NCBI GenBank assembly: GCA_026391795.1
Contig: JAPLDI010000029.1
Span: 118,985 to 166,656 of the forward strand
DNA length: 47,672 bases
Source: Bacteroidota bacterium
GTDB taxonomy: Bacteria > Bacteroidota > Bacteroidia > Bacteroidales > FEN-979
Direction: 5' to 3'
In this document: piece by piece, positions 34,892 through 43,470 of the stretch
How the letters are laid out: each line of letters opens with the position of its first letter
How positions within the stretch are numbered: position 1 is the stretch's first letter
The notes under the pieces: generated by a model
Seen by the model: the letters and a program-made list of their open reading frames with translations, nothing else
Database searches by the model: none
Told to the model about the DNA's origin: nothing
Translations under genes and position numbers: made by a program

Positions 34892-34968
34892 TTGGCACTT
34901 GACACTTGGCACTTAAGACTAACACCCAATACCTAAAACCTAATACCTAACACCCAATACCTAACAAT
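34892..34968. repeat. Heptamer tract up to the icd start codon
   Basis: Eleven 7-bp units (TTGGCAC and TTGACAC types, then TAACACC/CAATACC/TAATACC types) fill the space between the giant fusion gene and icd. The last unit ends two bases before the icd ATG, so the ribosome-binding region of icd is repeat DNA and no purine-rich Shine-Dalgarno sequence is visible. Confidence 0.88.
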
Positions 34969-34969
34969 C

Positions 34970-36235
34970 ATGAATGGAGAAAAGATCACAATCAGCAATG
35001 GAAAATTAAATGTGCCGGATCAGCCGGTGATCCCTTTTATCGAAGGCGACGGTACCGGTCCGGATATATGGAATGCAAGCGTAAAGGTATTCGATGCAGC
35101 TGTAGCGAAGGCATATAATGGCAAGCGGAAGATCATCTGGAAGGAAGTCCTGGCAGGGGAGAAAGCATTCAAGCAGACCGGCAACTGGCTGCCGGATGAG
35201 ACACTGGATGTTATAAGGGAATACATTGTCGCCATCAAAGGTCCGCTTACCACCCCGGTTGGCGGAGGGATCCGTTCTCTCAACGTAGCCCTGCGGCAGA
35301 TCCTCGACCTCTATGTATGCCTTCGCCCGGTGAAATATTTCAGGGGCGTCCCATCGCCGGTAAAGCGGCCGGAAACCACCGATATGGTGATCTTCCGCGA
35401 AAACTCCGAAGATATCTATGCCGGCATCGAATGGATGCAGGGTACCCCTGAGGTGGCTAAGGTTGTTGATTTCCTGATCAAGGAGATGGGGGTAAAGAAG
35501 ATCCGGTTCCCCGAATCCTCTTCCATCGGCATCAAGCCGGTTTCCAAAGAGGGAACGGAGCGCCTGGTAAGAGCGGCCATGGAATTTACCATCCGTGAAA
35601 AGAAACCCTCTTTGACCCTGGTTCACAAAGGCAATATCATGAAATTTACCGAAGGGCAGTTCAAGAAATGGGGTTACGAACTGGCGGAAAGGGAATTCGG
35701 CGATTCCGTCTTTACCTGGGTTCAGTACGACAAGATCAAGGAAAGCCAGGGGGAGGAAGCTGCGGAAAAGGCAATGAAATCGGCCGTCGGCAGCGGAAAG
35801 ATCATTGTCAAGGATGTGATTGCAGATGCATTTCTCCAGCAGATCCTCACACGGCCTGCTGACTATTCGGTGATTGCCACCTTGAACCTCAACGGCGATT
35901 ATATCTCCGATGCACTGGCAGCCATCGTCGGCGGGATCGGCATCGCACCCGGCGCCAACATCAACTACGTAACCGGGCATGCCATCTTCGAAGCAACCCA
36001 TGGCACGGCACCGAAATATGCCGGCAAGGACATGGTTAATCCCGGCTCTGTGATCCTTTCGGGGATGATGATGCTGGAATATATGGGATGGAAAGAAGCA
36101 GCCGACCTGATCCTGAAAGGACTGCAGGAATCGATCCTGAAGAAACGGGTGACCTATGATTTTGAGCGCCTGATGGAAGGCGCCACAAAGCTGAAGTGCT
36201 CGGAATTCGGAACGGAGATCATCTCCAATATGTAA
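34970..36235 (+). CDS. icd: Isocitrate dehydrogenase, NADP-type
   Basis: The 421-residue protein is the E. coli Icd type. It has [14 protein letters not shown] at the N-terminus, [13 protein letters not shown] with the substrate-contacting Ser that is phosphorylated in E. coli, and [32 protein letters not shown] contains the Lys-Tyr...Val determinants of NADP use. It oxidatively decarboxylates isocitrate to 2-oxoglutarate. The ATG follows heptamer repeats directly. With citrate synthase and aconitase on the other side of the fusion gene, the window holds the whole citrate to 2-oxoglutarate branch. Confidence 0.95.
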   Translation: MNGEKITISNGKLNVPDQPVIPFIEGDGTGPDIWNASVKVFDAAVAKAYNGKRKIIWKEVLAGEKAFKQTGNWLPDETLDVIREYIVAIKGPLTTPVGGGIRSLNVALRQILDLYVCLRPVKYFRGVPSPVKRPETTDMVIFRENSEDIYAGIEWMQGTPEVAKVVDFLIKEMGVKKIRFPESSSIGIKPVSKEGTERLVRAAMEFTIREKKPSLTLVHKGNIMKFTEGQFKKWGYELAEREFGDSVFTWVQYDKIKESQGEEAAEKAMKSAVGSGKIIVKDVIADAFLQQILTRPADYSVIATLNLNGDYISDALAAIVGGIGIAPGANINYVTGHAIFEATHGTAPKYAGKDMVNPGSVILSGMMMLEYMGWKEAADLILKGLQESILKKRVTYDFERLMEGATKLKCSEFGTEIISNM

Positions 36236-36264
36236 GATAAAATTCATTCTCCGGAAACGTACTA

Positions 36265-36373
36265 AAACCTCTGTGGTTCTCTGTGCCTTCTCTGTGAACC
36301 ACAGTGTAATAGATTTTCAGCGACTGGGATTTACACAGAGGTACACAGAGGTTTCACAGAGGTACACAGAGGG
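36265..36373. repeat. Palindromic repeat, copy D (hairpin only)
   Basis: Left arm with CTCTGTG words, right arm with CACAGAGG words, and loop GTGTAATAGATTTTCAGCG...TTTACAC, whose reverse complement aligns with the loops of copies B and C. There are no heptamer flanks here. It ends about 10 bp before the first in-frame codon of the radical SAM reading frame and may have displaced its start. Confidence 0.8.
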
Positions 36374-36453
36374 TATCTGACTGAATTGCCGGTTCTTTCG
36401 AGGGCAATCAGAATAAAAATTCCGAGTATATCAAAAACAAGTTCGGCGGGAGG

Positions 36454-37332
36454 GTGCAGAAGGTGACGGTCGATGCCGGGTTCACCTGTCCGAACCGCGA
36501 CGGTACACGGGGAACCGGGGGCTGCACCTATTGCGATAACCGCAGCTTCAATCCTTCCTATTGCGACCCTTCCAAGTCCATCACCCGGCAGATCGAAGAG
36601 GGGATTGCGTTTCATGCGCTCAGGTACCGGCGGGCGAAAAGATTCCTTGTCTACTTCCAGCCCTTCTCCAATACCTATGCTTCGCTGGAGATCCTGAAAG
36701 AGAAATACGGGGAAGCGCTCAGCTTTCCGGGTGTAACAGGAATTGTGATCGGCACTCGCCCCGACTGCATGGATGAGGAAAAGCTGGAATACCTGGCAAC
36801 CCTGGCGGAGAAGTGGTTCATCCAGGTGGAATATGGCGTCGAAACCCACAACGACCGGACGCTGCTGCGGATCAACCGCGGGCATGATGCAGGAATTTCG
36901 GAACGGATGATCCGCAGGACGCACGAATACGGCATCAGCACGGGGGCGCATTATATTTTCGGCCTTCCCGGTGAAACGACGGAAGAGATGTTCCGCACCG
37001 GGGAGGTGATCTCGCGCCTGCCGCTGGATTCGGTGAAATTTCACCAGCTCCAGATCGTGAAAGGCACCCGGATGGAATCGGAATTTGAGAAGGATCCTGC
37101 TTCCTTCCATTCATTCACACTCGACGGGTACATCGATTTCATCATCCGTTTCATCGAGAAGCTGAATCCGGCGATCGTCATCGAACGGTTTACGAGTGAG
37201 ATGCCTCCACGGTTCCTGGCTGATAACAACATGGGGCTGATCCGTTACGATGAGGTGCTTCGGCGTATCGAGGCGGAGCTTGAAAAGCGCGACAGCTGGC
37301 AGGGTAAGTTTTTCGCTGAACGACAGGATTAA
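36454..37332 (+). CDS. TIGR01212/YhcC-like radical SAM protein
   Basis: Radical SAM signature in the YhcC spacing: FTCPNRDGTRGTGGCTYCDN, where the three Cys bind the [4Fe-4S] cluster. VYFQPFSNTY, GTRPDCMDEE, VEYGVETHNDRTLLRINRGH and HYIFGLPGETTEEM follow. The family's reaction is not established to my knowledge. The listed start is GTG 36454, but family-like sequence (SEYIKNKFGGR) continues upstream in frame. The frame opens at 36385 with no ATG, TTG or GTG before 36454, only ATT. Palindromic repeat D ends ~12 bp upstream, so the native start may have been lost or a rare start is used. Its stop overlaps the convergent pstB stop by 4 bp. Confidence 0.82.
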   Translation: MQKVTVDAGFTCPNRDGTRGTGGCTYCDNRSFNPSYCDPSKSITRQIEEGIAFHALRYRRAKRFLVYFQPFSNTYASLEILKEKYGEALSFPGVTGIVIGTRPDCMDEEKLEYLATLAEKWFIQVEYGVETHNDRTLLRINRGHDAGISERMIRRTHEYGISTGAHYIFGLPGETTEEMFRTGEVISRLPLDSVKFHQLQIVKGTRMESEFEKDPASFHSFTLDGYIDFIIRFIEKLNPAIVIERFTSEMPPRFLADNNMGLIRYDEVLRRIEAELEKRDSWQGKFFAERQD

Positions 37333-38096
37333 TTAAAGGTCCCCCCGAGGTATTGTTTCGTCTTCTCCATCTTCGGGTTCCCGAAAACCTCGTCCACCGT
37401 ACCCTGTTCAATCACCTCCCCGAGGTACATGAATACGACATAGTCGGCGATCCGTCTTGCCTGTCGAAGGATATGGGTAACCAGGACGATGGTGTAGTCG
37501 TTTTTCAGTTCAACGAATTTTTCTTCGATGTACTGGCTTGAGATCGGGTCGAGTGCGGAGGTAGGCTCATCGGCAAGAATGATCTCAGGGTTCACGGCCA
37601 GTCCGCGTGCCAGGCAGAGCCGCTGCTGCTGTCCGATGGAAAGACGGGATGCCGGTTCGCGTAAACGGTTCTTCACCTCATCCCAGAGATTGGCCTGCTG
37701 AAGATAACGCACCACCTGTTTGTGAAGTTCCCTGCTTTTCTTGATCCCTTTCAACTTAAGCCCGAAAGCGATGTTGTTGTAAATGGTCATGGGAAGGGGA
37801 TAGGGGCGCTGTGAAAGAAGCCCCATGTACTGGCGCAGCTTGACGATGTCCTCACCGGCATCGAGCACATTCTTCCCGTTGATCATCACCTTCCCGGTAA
37901 CCTTCAGTTCGGGGTAGAGATCGGTAAGACGGTTCATGCATTTCAGCAGCGTGGTCTTTCCACAACCCGATGGCCCGAGGATCACCGTGATCTTGTTCTT
38001 CGGGATCCGGATGTTGATGTTATTCAGGATCTGCTGCTTCCCGGCATAAACATTCAGGTTTTCAATGTGTATTTTATGTGTGGGTTCTATTTCCAT
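37329..38096 (-). CDS. pstB: Phosphate ABC transporter ATP-binding protein PstB
   Basis: From the ATG at 38096 (MEIEPTHKIHIENL) the protein has 255 residues, normal for PstB. A 60-residue upstream extension to 38276 overlaps pstA and is rejected. Walker A GPSGCGKTT, signature LSIGQQQRLCLARGLA, Walker B IILADEPTSALDP and the H-loop VLVTH are intact. It energises high-affinity phosphate import with PstA and PstC. It is last in the pstSCAB order, 13 bp after pstA; phoU, often next, is absent from the window. Confidence 0.95.
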   Translation of the reverse strand: MEIEPTHKIHIENLNVYAGKQQILNNINIRIPKNKITVILGPSGCGKTTLLKCMNRLTDLYPELKVTGKVMINGKNVLDAGEDIVKLRQYMGLLSQRPYPLPMTIYNNIAFGLKLKGIKKSRELHKQVVRYLQQANLWDEVKNRLREPASRLSIGQQQRLCLARGLAVNPEIILADEPTSALDPISSQYIEEKFVELKNDYTIVLVTHILRQARRIADYVVFMYLGEVIEQGTVDEVFGNPKMEKTKQYLGGTFN

Positions 38097-38109
38097 CAGA
38101 TCGTACCGG

Positions 38110-38967
38110 TTAAAAATTGATTTTTGTTTTATGGTATCTCTTCCCGATCCCGCGTGAAAAAAGGCTGACCAGGAGAATGATAAGGGTAAGCACGAGGGCA
38201 GAGGCATAGGCGCGGTCCTGCACGGCAGGCACCGGCGATGACAGCTGGAAGAAGATCGATAAGGGCAGCGTTGCAACCGGTTCCATCAACGAGTTGGGCA
38301 AGTTGTCGGTATAACCGGCAGTGAACAGGACAGAGGCTGCGTCGCCGATCGCCCTGCCGAACGAGAGCAGGATGGCGGTAATGATGCCGGAGACGGTTTG
38401 CCGCGTAAAGATCTTGAAGGCCAGTTCCGATTTGTTGGCTCCCAGCGAATAGGTGGCTTCGGAAAGCCCGATGGGCACAGTGCGCAGGATCTCATCCATC
38501 GAACGTATCATGATGGGAAGGATAAAGAGGGTCACCGTGAGCGTCCCGGCAAGAAGCGAGGTCTGCAGGCCGAGCAGGATCATCATGGAAAAACCAAAGG
38601 CCCCGTAAACAATCGACGGGATGCCCCATACCAGGTCAAGGATGAACCTGATCATGGTTACCAGCTTTTTCTTCCGAACCAGGAAAACATTGATGTAGAG
38701 CGCAACCGGCAATCCAAAGATGAAAGCCAGGATCGTGGCACCGACAGCCAGGGAGAGTGATCCCAGGATGGCATTCAGGATCCCTCCGCCTTTCCCGTAA
38801 TAATAACCGCCCTGGGGCACCTGTGTCAGGATTTCCCATGACATCGACCTGATCCCTTTTGCGAAGATGGTATAGATGATGATCGCCAGGATCGCCAGGA
38901 TGGAATAGGTGGCGATGATCATCAGCACCTTGAATATTTTCTCTTCTATTTTCCCTGATCGTTTCAT
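38110..38967 (-). CDS. pstA: Phosphate ABC transporter permease PstA
   Basis: The 285-residue permease has about six membrane segments. The ABC permease (EAA-like) loop is EATYSLGANKSELAFKIFTRQ, preceded by DEILRTVPIGLSEA. A conserved LDLVWGIPSIVYGAFGF segment is typical of PstA/PstC. Its start overlaps the pstC stop by 4 bp (ATGA), so translation is coupled. It forms the inner-membrane channel with PstC. Confidence 0.95.
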   Translation of the reverse strand: MKRSGKIEEKIFKVLMIIATYSILAILAIIIYTIFAKGIRSMSWEILTQVPQGGYYYGKGGGILNAILGSLSLAVGATILAFIFGLPVALYINVFLVRKKKLVTMIRFILDLVWGIPSIVYGAFGFSMMILLGLQTSLLAGTLTVTLFILPIMIRSMDEILRTVPIGLSEATYSLGANKSELAFKIFTRQTVSGIITAILLSFGRAIGDAASVLFTAGYTDNLPNSLMEPVATLPLSIFFQLSSPVPAVQDRAYASALVLTLIILLVSLFSRGIGKRYHKTKINF

Positions 38968-39860
38968 GAAGCGAATTTATTATAACGATCAATGAAGAAG
39001 TGCATCACGAGGTTGAAGAACAGCGAGACCGCGAGAAGGATCAGTGCAGCAAACATCAGCGCCGATTCGTATTTCGGGATAGAGAGCATCTCACCGTAAT
39101 TATTGGCAATGAGAGCAGGCAGGGTATAGCCCGGGTCAAACACGCTCTTGGGCAGTCTCACCACATTCCCGACCACCATCAGTACAGCCATCGTCTCCCC
39201 GAAGGCACGCGCCAGTCCGAACCCGAACGCCGCAATGATGCCCGGGAGCGCCTTCTTTACCAGCACGCTCTTCACCGTCTGCCATTGCGTCGCCCCCAGC
39301 GACAGCGAAGCCTCCTTGAGTTCCATGGGAATGGTGCGAAATACCTCGATCAGGATGTTGAGGATGAAGGGAATGATCATGACCGAAAGCACCAATGCGG
39401 CAGCGAGGATGCTGTATCCAAGGGTTTCTACCCCGAAAAGTGGTCCGACGAACTTCGAGATAAAAGGAACGATCACCAGGATCCCCCATACCCCATAGAC
39501 CACCGAAGGGATACCGGCCAGGATGTCGATGGCAGGGTGCATGATGCGGAGGAACCGTTTTCGCGTATATTGCGTAACATAGATGGCGGTAAGCAGGCAG
39601 ATGGGTGCCGAAATGAGCATGGCTAGCAGGGTGACCCAGATGGAACCTACGATGAAAGGATAAAAGCCGAACTTGCCACTCCCGGGCTTCCAGACCTTTG
39701 AAAACAAAAGGTCTCCGAGATGGTAATCGTGGATCAGCAGGAAAGATTTCAGGTAGAGCCCCAGGAACAGCAGGAACGGCAGTGACGCAACCAGGAGCAG
39801 GCTGATGATCATCCAGGTATAGTTGACCTTGTGACGCTGACTGCGGTTGAGTAGGTACAT
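38964..39860 (-). CDS. pstC: Phosphate ABC transporter permease PstC
   Basis: The 298-residue membrane protein has six or so helices, DILAGIPSVVYGVWGI, the EAA-type loop ELKEASLSLGATQWQTVKSV and GLARAFGETMAVLMVVGN, all typical of PstC. It follows pstS by 32 bp and overlaps pstA by 4 bp, giving the usual S-C-A-B order. Confidence 0.95.
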   Translation of the reverse strand: MYLLNRSQRHKVNYTWMIISLLLVASLPFLLFLGLYLKSFLLIHDYHLGDLLFSKVWKPGSGKFGFYPFIVGSIWVTLLAMLISAPICLLTAIYVTQYTRKRFLRIMHPAIDILAGIPSVVYGVWGILVIVPFISKFVGPLFGVETLGYSILAAALVLSVMIIPFILNILIEVFRTIPMELKEASLSLGATQWQTVKSVLVKKALPGIIAAFGFGLARAFGETMAVLMVVGNVVRLPKSVFDPGYTLPALIANNYGEMLSIPKYESALMFAALILLAVSLFFNLVMHFFIDRYNKFAS

Positions 39861-39892
39861 TTTGTTCTGCTGGGATTCTGTTTCTTACACGG

Positions 39893-40876
39893 TCATTTCA
39901 GTTTATCCAGTCCGGCCTTGATCTTATCCGGTGTAACTGGAACATACCCAGCCTCCGTTAAGTATTTTTGTCCGTCCGTCATCACCCAGTTCAGGAATGC
40001 CAGGACTACTTTACTGGCGGGTTTCCCGGCAGAAACGAGGTAGAGGTCGCGGGCCGGGGGAGAAGGATATTTTCCGTCGCGGATGGCTGCCATTACCTCG
40101 TCGAGTGTGCCGTAGAAGTTTTCTTCGGGGTCGATCTTCCCGTTTCCGTTCAGGTCGATGGGTACCACGTCAATGCCCTGGTAGGGCTTGCGGCTGGTCA
40201 TATCGTACACGAAATTGAGGTTGTTGTAACCGATTCCGCCTATATTCTTCCGGATGGCATCGGCCACTCCCGGGTCACCGTTTACACCGAGCCCCTGGAG
40301 ATCTTCCTGTTTTTTACCCTGGAGATATTTTGCCCACATCTCGGCAGCGCCACAGGCATCGGAACGTGTAAACGACTCAAGTTTGGCTTTCGAGGAGGTT
40401 CCCGTTGCTTCTCCCCAGGTTTTGATCTTTTCCGAAATGAAGATATCAAAGAATTTTTGTTTGGTCAGCCCCTTTGCCTTGAGCTCCCTGATGACAGGGT
40501 TCGACGAATTTATGGTAGGAAATACGGCATCTTTTGAAACGGCAATGTACCAGGCGCCTTTGGCTTTCTCTTCCGGGCTTACCTCTTTGGAATACATTCC
40601 CAGGTCAACCATTTTCGACAAGGCATCTGCCATTCCCTTGCCGGCTCCGCCTGCGGAGATATTGACGGTGACCTTCGGATGGAGCTTCTGAAATTCCTGT
40701 CCCCATTTTACGGTAAGCGGATAAAGGGCAAAAGCTCCTGAGATGGTGATCTTGCCGGTGAGTTTATCTGTATTCTTATCGGTGGTCCCTGTCCTGTTGG
40801 TACAGGAGGGGAAAAGAAAAGAGACTGCAAGGAGGCAGCCGATCAGCATAGAATGCAGTGCAGGATGTTTTTTCAT
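39893..40876 (-). CDS. pstS: Phosphate-binding lipoprotein PstS with EF-hand-like loop
   Basis: The 327-residue protein has a signal peptide ending FLFPSC, a lipobox with Cys at about residue 25, so it is anchored in a membrane facing the periplasm. It shows the PstS/PBP-like fold: TISGAFALYPLTVKWGQEF, ISAGGAGKGMADAL, FTRSDACGAAEMWAKYL and the closing FLNWVMTDGQKYLTEAGYVPV. Residues ~241-252 (DLNGNGKIDPEE) match every key position of an EF-hand loop, which is not part of the classical E. coli protein. It heads the pstSCAB cluster. Confidence 0.93.
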   Translation of the reverse strand: MKKHPALHSMLIGCLLAVSFLFPSCTNRTGTTDKNTDKLTGKITISGAFALYPLTVKWGQEFQKLHPKVTVNISAGGAGKGMADALSKMVDLGMYSKEVSPEEKAKGAWYIAVSKDAVFPTINSSNPVIRELKAKGLTKQKFFDIFISEKIKTWGEATGTSSKAKLESFTRSDACGAAEMWAKYLQGKKQEDLQGLGVNGDPGVADAIRKNIGGIGYNNLNFVYDMTSRKPYQGIDVVPIDLNGNGKIDPEENFYGTLDEVMAAIRDGKYPSPPARDLYLVSAGKPASKVVLAFLNWVMTDGQKYLTEAGYVPVTPDKIKAGLDKLK

Positions 40877-40955
40877 CGGTGAAAGTTTTAATGGTTAGGA
40901 ACTTGCAGGTAAATTTACAGGGTTTCCTTTTCTCGTTCAACAAGAAAATTGAATC

Positions 40956-40971
40956 GCAGGTGAAAACCTGC
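40956..40971 (-). terminator. Hairpin after moxR, possible terminator
   Basis: A perfect 6-bp stem (GCAGGT/ACCTGC) with a 4-nt loop lies 6 bases past the moxR stop, followed on the minus strand by the weakly T-rich GATTCAATTTTC. It is short, so it could equally be a regulatory structure in front of pstS. A second ACTTGCAGG word lies at 40901-40909. Confidence 0.35.
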
Positions 40972-40977
40972 AAAGTT

Positions 40978-41952
40978 TCATTTTATCAGGTGATCAATGA
41001 TGTCTTCCACCCGGATCCCTTCCGCTTCTGCCTTGTAATTCCGGATGATCCTGTGACGAAGAACGGCATGTGCGACGGCTTTGACATCTTCAATGTCAGG
41101 GGAATATTTTCCGTTGATGGCAGCGTGACACTTGGCCCCCAGGATCAGGTACTGTGAAGCCCTCGGACCTGCACCCCAGGTGAGGAACTGGTTTGCCTTC
41201 TCATCTGCTTTCAGGGTGTTGGGACGTGTCTTGGAAACAAGGTTCACGGCATAGTTGAACACATTGTCAGGTACAGGGATCTTCAGGATAAGCTCCTGGA
41301 AGAAAAGGATCTCTTCAGCGGTGAGCGCTATCTGCGGTGTTTCCAGGTGCCGGGAAGTGGTATTCCTGACCACTGTTATCTCTTCATCGAACGAGGGGTA
41401 ATCGAGCCAGATATTGAACATGAACCGGTCGAGCTGGGCTTCCGGCAGGGGGTAAGTGCCTTCCTGTTCAATGGGGTTCTGCGTAGCCAGGACAAAGAAA
41501 GGTTCCTCGAGCCGGTAGGAGATACCGGCCACGGTTACGGCTTTCTCCTGCATCGCTTCGAGCAGCGCCGATTGGGTTTTCGGAGGGGTACGGTTGATCT
41601 CGTCAGCAAGGATGATATTGGCAAACACCGGACCTTTGATGAACCGGAATTTCCGGTTCTCGTCCAGGATCTCGCTCCCGATGATGTCCGACGGCATCAG
41701 GTCGGGGGTAAACTGGATGCGGCTGTAATTTAATCCCAGCGCTTTGGAAAGGGTGTTTACCATCAGCGTTTTGGCCAGGCCGGGAACACCTACCAGCAGG
41801 CAGTGCCCCTTGCAAAAAATTGATATCAGAAGGTTCTTTACAACATCTTCCTGGCCGACAATCACCCTGGCGATCTCTGAACGCAAAGCGTCATACTTCT
41901 GAACAAGGGCGTCAACGGCTTCTACATCCGATTTATAGTGCATTTTTTCCAT
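40978..41952 (-). CDS. MoxR family AAA+ ATPase
   Basis: The 324-residue protein has Walker A GVPGLAKT (residues 55-62), Walker B with ILADEINRTPPKTQSALLEAMQE, the sensor segment VLATQNPIEQEGTYPLPEAQLDRF and a C-terminal lid. This is the MoxR arrangement. MoxR ATPases act as chaperones for VWA-domain partners, usually encoded next to them with a DUF58 protein. Here no DUF58/VWA gene follows (pstS is next, on the same strand). Instead the gene follows the SurA-like gene by 2 bp, so it is tied to the PPIase operon. Confidence 0.92.
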   Translation of the reverse strand: MEKMHYKSDVEAVDALVQKYDALRSEIARVIVGQEDVVKNLLISIFCKGHCLLVGVPGLAKTLMVNTLSKALGLNYSRIQFTPDLMPSDIIGSEILDENRKFRFIKGPVFANIILADEINRTPPKTQSALLEAMQEKAVTVAGISYRLEEPFFVLATQNPIEQEGTYPLPEAQLDRFMFNIWLDYPSFDEEITVVRNTTSRHLETPQIALTAEEILFFQELILKIPVPDNVFNYAVNLVSKTRPNTLKADEKANQFLTWGAGPRASQYLILGAKCHAAINGKYSPDIEDVKAVAHAVLRHRIIRNYKAEAEGIRVEDIIDHLIK

Positions 41953-41954
41953 CC

Positions 41955-43469
41955 TTATTTTTTAATCCATTCCCTCTGAAAGGGACAATTCCTGAATTCG
42001 TCGTCGATTTTTATGTAGGTCTTGGCAATCCTCTCCTGGACCCAGTTGCCGATTGCCTCTGTCTTCTTTTGCTCCAGGGCCATCTGGTGAATGCTTGCAT
42101 AATCATCCGTGATGTTGGCTTTGTGCGGGGCCGTTCTTGTCTTCAGGTAGTACAGGCGGTATTGTTCCTTTCCCCGCTCCGTCTTGTAAAGAACGGCTGC
42201 CGAAATATCGCCCACCTTCAGCTTGTCAATCACAAAGAAAACTTTCGGGTCGAGCTGGCTGGCTTCAAATTTACTTGTGCCCGTCACCGGATTGATAATC
42301 AGGCCGCCGTTATTTTTTGAAGGATCATCCGAATACCGAATGACGGCTTCGGCAAAGGTCTGTTTTTTCTGCTCGATCTGGGTGGCAATGCTGTCGAGAA
42401 GATTCTTGGCCAGGGTCATGCTGGCAATCGATACTTTTGGCTGAAGAAGGATGTGGCGGACATTGATGTATTCTCCTTTCCGCTCAATCATCTGGATCAG
42501 GTGAAAGCCGTCTTCGGTTTCCACAACATCCGACATCTCCCCGGGTTTGAGTTTAAAGGCTGCCGCTTCAAATTCGATGCGCATGTCGCCCCTCTTGAAC
42601 ATCCCGAGTTCACCTCCTTTTTTGGCCGATCCCGGATCTTCAGAATAAAGTACGGCAAGGGTCGAAAAATCATCTCCTTTTTTCACCCTTTCTTTAAAGC
42701 TCTTCAGGCGGTTGATACAGAGCTGCTTTTCAGCATCGCCGATCACAGGTGCTTTCATGATCATCCCAACTTCGATTTCAGAAGGTATTTCCGGGATACT
42801 GTCTTTCGGTAGTTTTTTAAGAAAAGCTTTTACTTCTGAAGGTGTAATATTTATATCTTTGGTGATCTTCTCCTGCGATGCCTGTACCATCATCTGTTCC
42901 CTGATAATATCGCGCATTTCGTTCTTGATTTCCGAAATTGACTTCTGATAATATTCTTCCAGCTTCTCAACAGAACCGGCCTGGCCGATAAAATAGCGCA
43001 TCCGCTGGTCCATCGTGCCATCCACCTGTGCATCCGTAACTTTCACGCTGTCGAGTTGCGCCTGGTGGTAGAGAAGTTTCTGAAAGAGCAGGCCTTCAAG
43101 GAGCTGGCATTTTATTTTCTCCGCGCTGCCCTGGATGCCTCCCTGGGAACGGTACTGAAGGTACTGGGTTTCAACATCGGACCTCAGGATAATATTCGCA
43201 CCGACCACAGCCACCACGCCATCAATCACAGAGTCCCTTCCCGGCAGGTGACTTGAGGGGACCGTGTTTCCGGATACCGGTGCGTCGGGAATCACCATCA
43301 GGTTCGGCGGGATCGTACTGCCTGTACCGACCGAGTCGGGTAACGACTGTGGACTCACCTGAACCGTCTTACCGGTAGCAACAGAGTCGGTTACCACTTG
43401 CGCACTCGCCTGTATCGTCATGCCGGCAATCAGCAGGATGAACACGATCCATTTCGGTAAGATTCTCAT
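41955..43469 (-). CDS. SurA-like periplasmic chaperone with two parvulin domains
   Basis: The ATG at 43469 gives 504 residues and a signal peptide ending TIQASA; a start at 43523 would overlap the upstream gene by ~50 bp and is less likely. A SurA-type N-terminal helical domain (VDGVVAVVGANIILRSDVE) comes first. Two PpiC-like domains follow: FSTLAVLYSEDPGSAKKGGELG with VVETEDGFHLIQMIERK, then NVRHILLQPKV with FAEAVIRYSDDPSKNNGG. It should escort outer-membrane proteins across the periplasm. The stop of the upstream lipoprotein lies 1 bp from its start. Confidence 0.92.
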   Translation of the reverse strand: MRILPKWIVFILLIAGMTIQASAQVVTDSVATGKTVQVSPQSLPDSVGTGSTIPPNLMVIPDAPVSGNTVPSSHLPGRDSVIDGVVAVVGANIILRSDVETQYLQYRSQGGIQGSAEKIKCQLLEGLLFQKLLYHQAQLDSVKVTDAQVDGTMDQRMRYFIGQAGSVEKLEEYYQKSISEIKNEMRDIIREQMMVQASQEKITKDINITPSEVKAFLKKLPKDSIPEIPSEIEVGMIMKAPVIGDAEKQLCINRLKSFKERVKKGDDFSTLAVLYSEDPGSAKKGGELGMFKRGDMRIEFEAAAFKLKPGEMSDVVETEDGFHLIQMIERKGEYINVRHILLQPKVSIASMTLAKNLLDSIATQIEQKKQTFAEAVIRYSDDPSKNNGGLIINPVTGTSKFEASQLDPKVFFVIDKLKVGDISAAVLYKTERGKEQYRLYYLKTRTAPHKANITDDYASIHQMALEQKKTEAIGNWVQERIAKTYIKIDDEFRNCPFQREWIKK

Positions 43470-43470
43470 T

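Noticed and set aside
35006-36247. 413-residue antisense frame over icd
   Set aside because: It is the complement of a complete isocitrate dehydrogenase.
38097-38276. 60-residue N-terminal extension of PstB
   Set aside because: It overlaps pstA out of frame, is rich in Cys/Pro/Ser without pattern, and PstB proteins normally start at the chosen ATG.
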